A stretch of DNA of 13,066 nt from Actinomortierella ambigua (lineage: Eukaryota > Mortierellomycota > Mortierellomycetes > Mortierellales > Mortierellaceae): the NCBI GenBank assembly GCA_016098155.1, contig JAAAJB010000137.1, positions 1 through 13,066 on the forward strand, read 5' to 3'. Under the pieces are notes generated by a model that worked only from the letters and a program-made list of their open reading frames with translations, had not been told where the DNA came from and did no database searches. This document shows positions 10,030 through 13,066 of the stretch, in pieces. Position 1 is the stretch's first letter. Each line of letters starts with the position of its first letter. The position numbers were made by a program, and so were the translations under genes.

Positions 10030-12451
10030 TTATTGCACACTAGCCCACTTCTTGCCAGACGTCAGGACAAGCTTGCGGAACGCATCGTCACGATGCACCA
10101 CATTCTGAAAGGTGGTCTGTCGCCCGTTAATATCGATAACCTCAATACCAGGCGTGGACCATAATCCGATGCTCATCGTTTTGGTCTAAAATGGCATCAG
10201 AAACATTGTTTTGTTGGCACACACATACACGTACACACACAAAACGAAGTAATTACATGAAATTATAAAAGTCAGTTCAGTCTGGGGCAAACAAATGTAA
10301 AAGGGGTAATACCGAAGACCTGAGATGTTTATCAGACATGGGGGAGAGAGAGAGAGGAAGAGGGGAGATGAATAGCATACCTTCTTGATGGTGTCGATCA
10401 TATCCCAAGGTATGACGGCTTCGACGTCACGACCAAGCAGCTTGGCCGATCTGAACTGGATATTGTCTTCGTGTATCACGAGTTTACCAGGTTTTCCGCG
10501 TAGCATACAGTGGTATTCTTTCATAAGAAATAGGGCAAGACGATAAATCATACAGTGTGAGAGGCGAATACTTGACCAAAAACCTCTCCCCCTCTTAATC
10601 ACCAACCCAACCACCCTTCCTCGACAACGTTTATTACCGGTCTTGTCATTTGTGCCCGAGAGGGAAGGGGCTTCCGAGGTGGCAGAGTGGACGGAGGTTG
10701 ATGAGGAGCCAGCACTGTGGTTAGGAGACGAACGATTTTGGTACTCGTACTTAATCCTAGACGCTGGTGACATGGTATGCAGGTCAGGCCGTTCTGCTGG
10801 CGCCTGTGTGTTGGACCCAGCGTCGCTGTGCTCACTTGATGCCTCGTCAAGTGGCTGCTGCTGCTGCTGCTGTTGCAGGCGGTATATCTGATCCTCCTGT
10901 TGCTTTGTAAGTCTCTCGACAGCGAGCTCGGTGTCTGTTGGGACACCCCACAGGATCCATTCCAGGGGTGAGAAAAGGTGACTCCACCGAGGATACTTGC
11001 TCTGGAGCGGCAGCAGGAAGAAATACTCCACTCCAATGGCAAAGCCAATCGCAGGCAGGACGAGATACGAGAAAAAGGCAGAAACGATGATGTAAAACAT
11101 CAACAGACCAATGACACGCCAAGTTTGGTGAGGGCGTTCCCATCGCATCAGACTAGTAGGACGGGATTGAAACGATGTTTGAAACGCGCGCATTAGTAAA
11201 CCACCTGAAGCGCGCTTGTCCTCTCCATGGCAAAAGAGTGGACGTAGTGCATACTTTTTGAGTCTTTCAAGGTAACCGATGTTGTCCTCAGCCAGGGTTT
11301 GTAGATATGGCCCCCAGATCTTCATGACTGTCATGAGCCAGTCAGTCAAGTCTCGTGACGCTATTAGTTGATGCAGCTGTGAACGCATCTTTGTACTGCG
11401 ATGGTGCTGCTGCTGCTCGACCACGCGCTCATTGAGAGACAGTGGGACATTCAGCGCTTGATGCAGATTGCCCAATATCATGAAGCGGTTGTTGAGCATT
11501 TTGAGAACAAGGCAAGTCAAGAACCCTGGCAGCCATAATTGGTTGTACCAGAGCACCGAGTAGATCTTTCATAACGACACCAAAAAAAAAAAAAAAAAAT
11601 GCCCGAGGCCTCACCACAAGATTGATTGTGTTAGGGTTACTTTCAAGTTCGGCAGAAACGTAATTTCAAGGTTTGTCCCTCTTTACAAGGGGAAAAACAT
11701 TTGGAGAGGTTTGATAACATCGAATGGAGTCGTAGTAGTACAGGCACTTAAAAAAAAACTTACTGTGAGCCAGACGACTGTTTCCGGTGGATTTTCCCAG
11801 TACATCACTCGTTCTACATAAAGCCCAAAACTCTGTGCTGGGCTGGATGAATCATATAGTCGGCTCAGGATGGCCCTTATACGGGACCATTGTAGAGCCT
11901 CTGGCTTCCGGGTCGTTTTTTCATCTCTTGCCAAGGATTCGATAAAGTAGGCAAGATACTAAAATCCAAAAGACCATGAAAAAAAAAATTAAGAACATGA
12001 CCTTCTTCTCCTTCATGTTGTGTTCCTTCACAACTTTCTTTGGCTCTCTTAATCAACCTGGCGTGAGAAAATTAGCCCCTCCGCGTGCGCTCATCTTACC
12101 GCCTGTATGTAGTGAGGCACATTGAGGACACGTTTGCCAGACTCTGCTTCCACTGTGGTAAAATTCTCTGGATCGGGTTTTGGCGGACCTTTGGCGACAG
12201 TCCTTCGACGACGAATTTCTTGGACGTGTCGATCAAACTGAAAGGCAATTTCTTCGTTAGCGACCTTTCCTCGCCCTTTGGAACCACCGCTTCCAGCTGG
12301 GTCTGTTGGAGAGGGTGCCGCTAGGTGCCGTGTGGAACTGCTCGCATTCGTCGCCATGGATGCTTGGCGTGCAGCTGTCGGTGGTTGTTCAGGCGAGCCG
12401 GCTCGGCGATTAGATGGCAGACTACCAGGATTGTTCAGCAAAGTCTCTGTC

Positions 12452-12497
<46 letters not shown>

Positions 12498-12923
12498 GAA
12501 GCACAAAGGGAGGATGGGGAGTGAGCATCCAGCTTGGGGCTTAAAAGGCGGCATAACTCTAGTGTGCGTGGGATCCTGGCAACCTACAGCGGCAGGTGGG
12601 GAGGTCTGGTCGGGTGGTCTTGGGGGTAGGAGGGGCTTTGTGTCCAATGCATCGGTCGAGTGCTGGAGAAGGTCATCTAGAGAGGGGCTGTTGGAGGTGT
12701 TTTGACGTGGAGGAGTTGGTGGAGGCGGGATATTGTCTCCGGCCATGGAGTTGCGCAAGGTGTGCGGAAGAGGCAACGAGGGGGTGTGAGAGGAGGAGGG
12801 GGTGTGGGAGGGGGAAGGAGTGGAAGACGCGGTGGTGGTAGCGGCAGCGGTGGCGGTGGCGGTAGGGGAGAGGCCAACAGAGGCCCTCTTGGGCAATGGA
12901 GGTGGCATGAGGTCAGGGTCCAT
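10030..12923 (-). CDS. GRAMD4-like GRAM-domain membrane protein, 5 or 6 exons
   Basis: Exons are 12588-12923, 12100-12450, 11764-11958, 10381-11565 and 10030-10185 (2223 nt, 740 aa). If the candidate intron 10518-10637 is also removed, the product is 700 aa. The ATG (12921-12923) has a good ACCATGG context. The N terminus is Pro/Ser/Thr-rich with PPPLPKR and PPPPTPPR. A membrane region lies near residues 289-318 (WLTIYSVLWYNQLWLPGFLT) and a second near 443-482 (FFSYLVLPAIGFAIGVEYFF). Next come WGVPTDTEL, polyglutamine, and a C-terminal GRAM domain with YHCMLRGKPGKLVIHEDNIQ, IPWDMIDTIKKTKTMSIG and VVHRDDAFRKLVL. The order and the PTD and VHRD.AF matches fit animal GRAMD4, known as an ER/mitochondrial membrane protein with a lipid-sensing type domain. 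The animal coiled coil is replaced by the Pro-rich N terminus. The exact cell role here is unknown. Confidence 0.8.
10186..10380 (-). other. Intron 4 (or 5) of the GRAM-domain gene
   Basis: The coding-strand donor is GTATGC after ATC AAG AAG and the acceptor is CCATTTTAG before ACCAAAACG. It is phase 0 and 195 nt. ACTGAC (10271-10276 on the other strand) and TTCTGATG nearer the acceptor are branch-site candidates. The intron also holds a short GA run (10341-10356) and a GT/AC run (10218-10243). Splicing joins the GRAM halves IDTIKK and TKTMSIGLW. Confidence 0.85.
10518..10637 (-). other. Candidate 120-nt in-frame intron (phase 1) before the GRAM domain
   Basis: The coding strand shows GTAATA after AAG ACC G and a pyrimidine-rich 3' end finishing TTATGAAAG before AATACCAC. 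The same nine bases form the acceptor of intron 3. The length is a multiple of three and has no stop, so both forms are translatable. Retained, it encodes 40 residues with odd composition (GLVIKRGRGFWSS). Removed, it gives NDKTEYHCMLRG, placing the GRAM start directly after the linker. I favour splicing but cannot prove it. Confidence 0.5.
10854..10876 (-). repeat. CAG-type repeat encoding polyglutamine
   Basis: About eight consecutive glutamine codons (mostly CAG, plus-strand CTG) follow IYRL in the linker between the second membrane region and the GRAM domain, near residue 528. Frame is unaffected by unit changes. Confidence 0.9.
11566..11763 (-). other. Intron 3 of the GRAM-domain gene
   Basis: The coding-strand donor is GTAAGT after GTC TGG CTC ACA and the acceptor is TTATGAAAG before ATCTACTCG. 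It is phase 0 and 198 nt. It contains CCTAACAC as a possible branch site and an 18-T run (11582-11599) about 15 nt upstream of the acceptor. Splicing joins VVWLT to IYSVLWYNQLWLP, restoring one continuous hydrophobic segment. Confidence 0.85.
11959..12099 (-). other. Intron 2 of the GRAM-domain gene
   Basis: The coding-strand donor is GTAAGA after CAT/TAC/ATA/CAG/GCG-type codons (HYIQA) and the acceptor is GGATTTTAG before TATCTTGCC. It is phase 0 and 141 nt. Splicing gives VPHYIQA-YLAYFIESLARDE. Read-through hits TGA three codons after the donor. Confidence 0.85.
12451..12587 (-). other. Intron 1 of the GRAM-domain gene
   Basis: The coding-strand donor is GTAGGT after CCA CCT GCC GCT and the acceptor is CTACTAG before ACAGAGACT. 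It is phase 0 and 137 nt long. The in-frame TAG at the acceptor requires removal. The pyrimidine tract next to the acceptor is a (CT)20 microsatellite. The donor is weaker than the others in the window, so this junction is the least certain of the obligatory ones. Confidence 0.7.
12456..12495. repeat. (AG)20 / (CT)20 microsatellite
   Basis: A perfect 40-bp dinucleotide run sits wholly inside intron 1 of the GRAM-domain gene. On the coding strand it reads (CT)n and ends about 5 nt before the acceptor AG, so it serves as the polypyrimidine tract. Confidence 0.95.
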
Positions 12924-12933
12924 GGTTTGATGG

Positions 12934-12962
12934 GAGTGCGAGTACGAGTATGAGTACGAGTG
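12934..12962. repeat. Imperfect GAGTAC hexamer repeat upstream of the GRAM-gene ATG
   Basis: On the plus strand GAGTGC/GAGTAC/GAGTAT/GAGTAC/GAGTGT units follow each other just upstream of the start codon. In the frame of the gene they read as alternating Ser-Tyr/His (HSYSYSYSHSH). They are probably leader sequence, or coding if an upstream exon exists. Confidence 0.7.
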
Positions 12963-13066
12963 TAAGCCAAGAAGTGGTTTCGTGAGTGAGACGACCTGTT
13001 TCTCCACACCCCCCGCTCTTGATGCTCTTGGGCTGAAGGACTGTGAGTTTCCCTCTTTTTTTTTTT

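Noticed and set aside
9545..10043. Plus-strand gene in the spacer (frames at 9545-9742 and 9765-10043)
   Set aside because: Short, unrelated frames with no domain features, no good start context and no splice arrangement linking them; the CCAAT-type site nearby is not enough.
12091..12441. Independent small protein from 12441
   Set aside because: It has no ATG at that point and continues to a splice acceptor; it is exon 2 of the GRAM-domain gene.
12435..13007. Minus frame starting upstream at 13007 as the true N terminus
   Set aside because: It would need a GTG start; the first ATG in frame (12923) has a strong context. An upstream exon remains possible and is listed as a finding.
1..13066. 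tRNA, rRNA, CRISPR, insertion sequence or phage features
   Set aside because: None seen: no tRNA box pairs, no spaced direct repeats, no transposase or integrase motifs, no terminal inverted repeats.

Overview
The window reads as nuclear DNA of a filamentous fungus, most likely Mucoromycota or Mortierellomycotina. This is an inference from the gene families, the short GT-AG introns (96-198 nt, one with a CTAAC branch site), the CT-rich leader and the very long low-complexity protein inserts; no marker gene fixes the taxon. No bacterial operon, rRNA, tRNA, CRISPR array or mobile element was recognised. Both clear genes are on the minus strand.

Region by region. 1-916 is spacer downstream of the first gene and holds only one weak plus-strand open frame (529-942). 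917-7777 (minus) is a three-exon gene for a predicted seven-transmembrane receptor with a C-terminal RGS domain, about 2188 residues. The receptor core and RGS core together make up only about a quarter of that length. The rest is three low-complexity regions: one of about 440 residues in the second intracellular loop, one of about 790 residues inside the RGS fold, and one of about 410 residues as a C-terminal tail. 7778-10029 is a non-coding spacer of about 2.25 kb. Its 3' part (next to the receptor start) is strongly pyrimidine-rich on the coding strand and is the presumptive promoter and leader of the receptor gene. 10030-12923 (minus) is a five- or six-exon gene for a GRAMD4-like membrane protein: a proline-rich N terminus with SH3-ligand-type motifs, two hydrophobic membrane regions, a polyglutamine linker and a C-terminal GRAM domain. 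The frame is still open upstream of its first ATG, so an additional 5' exon beyond the window cannot be excluded.

How they fit together. The receptor would sit in the plasma membrane and its RGS domain would accelerate GTP hydrolysis by a G-alpha subunit. The GRAM protein would be an internal-membrane (ER, mitochondrial or contact-site type) lipid-sensing protein. Nothing in the sequence shows that the two cooperate; they are neighbours in the same orientation with separate upstream regions.

The item most worth pursuing is the receptor architecture, in particular an RGS domain split by about 790 in-frame residues between its EN-containing first half and its second half. Exon junctions were placed by hand from splice consensus plus frame and domain continuity; no transcript data were available.
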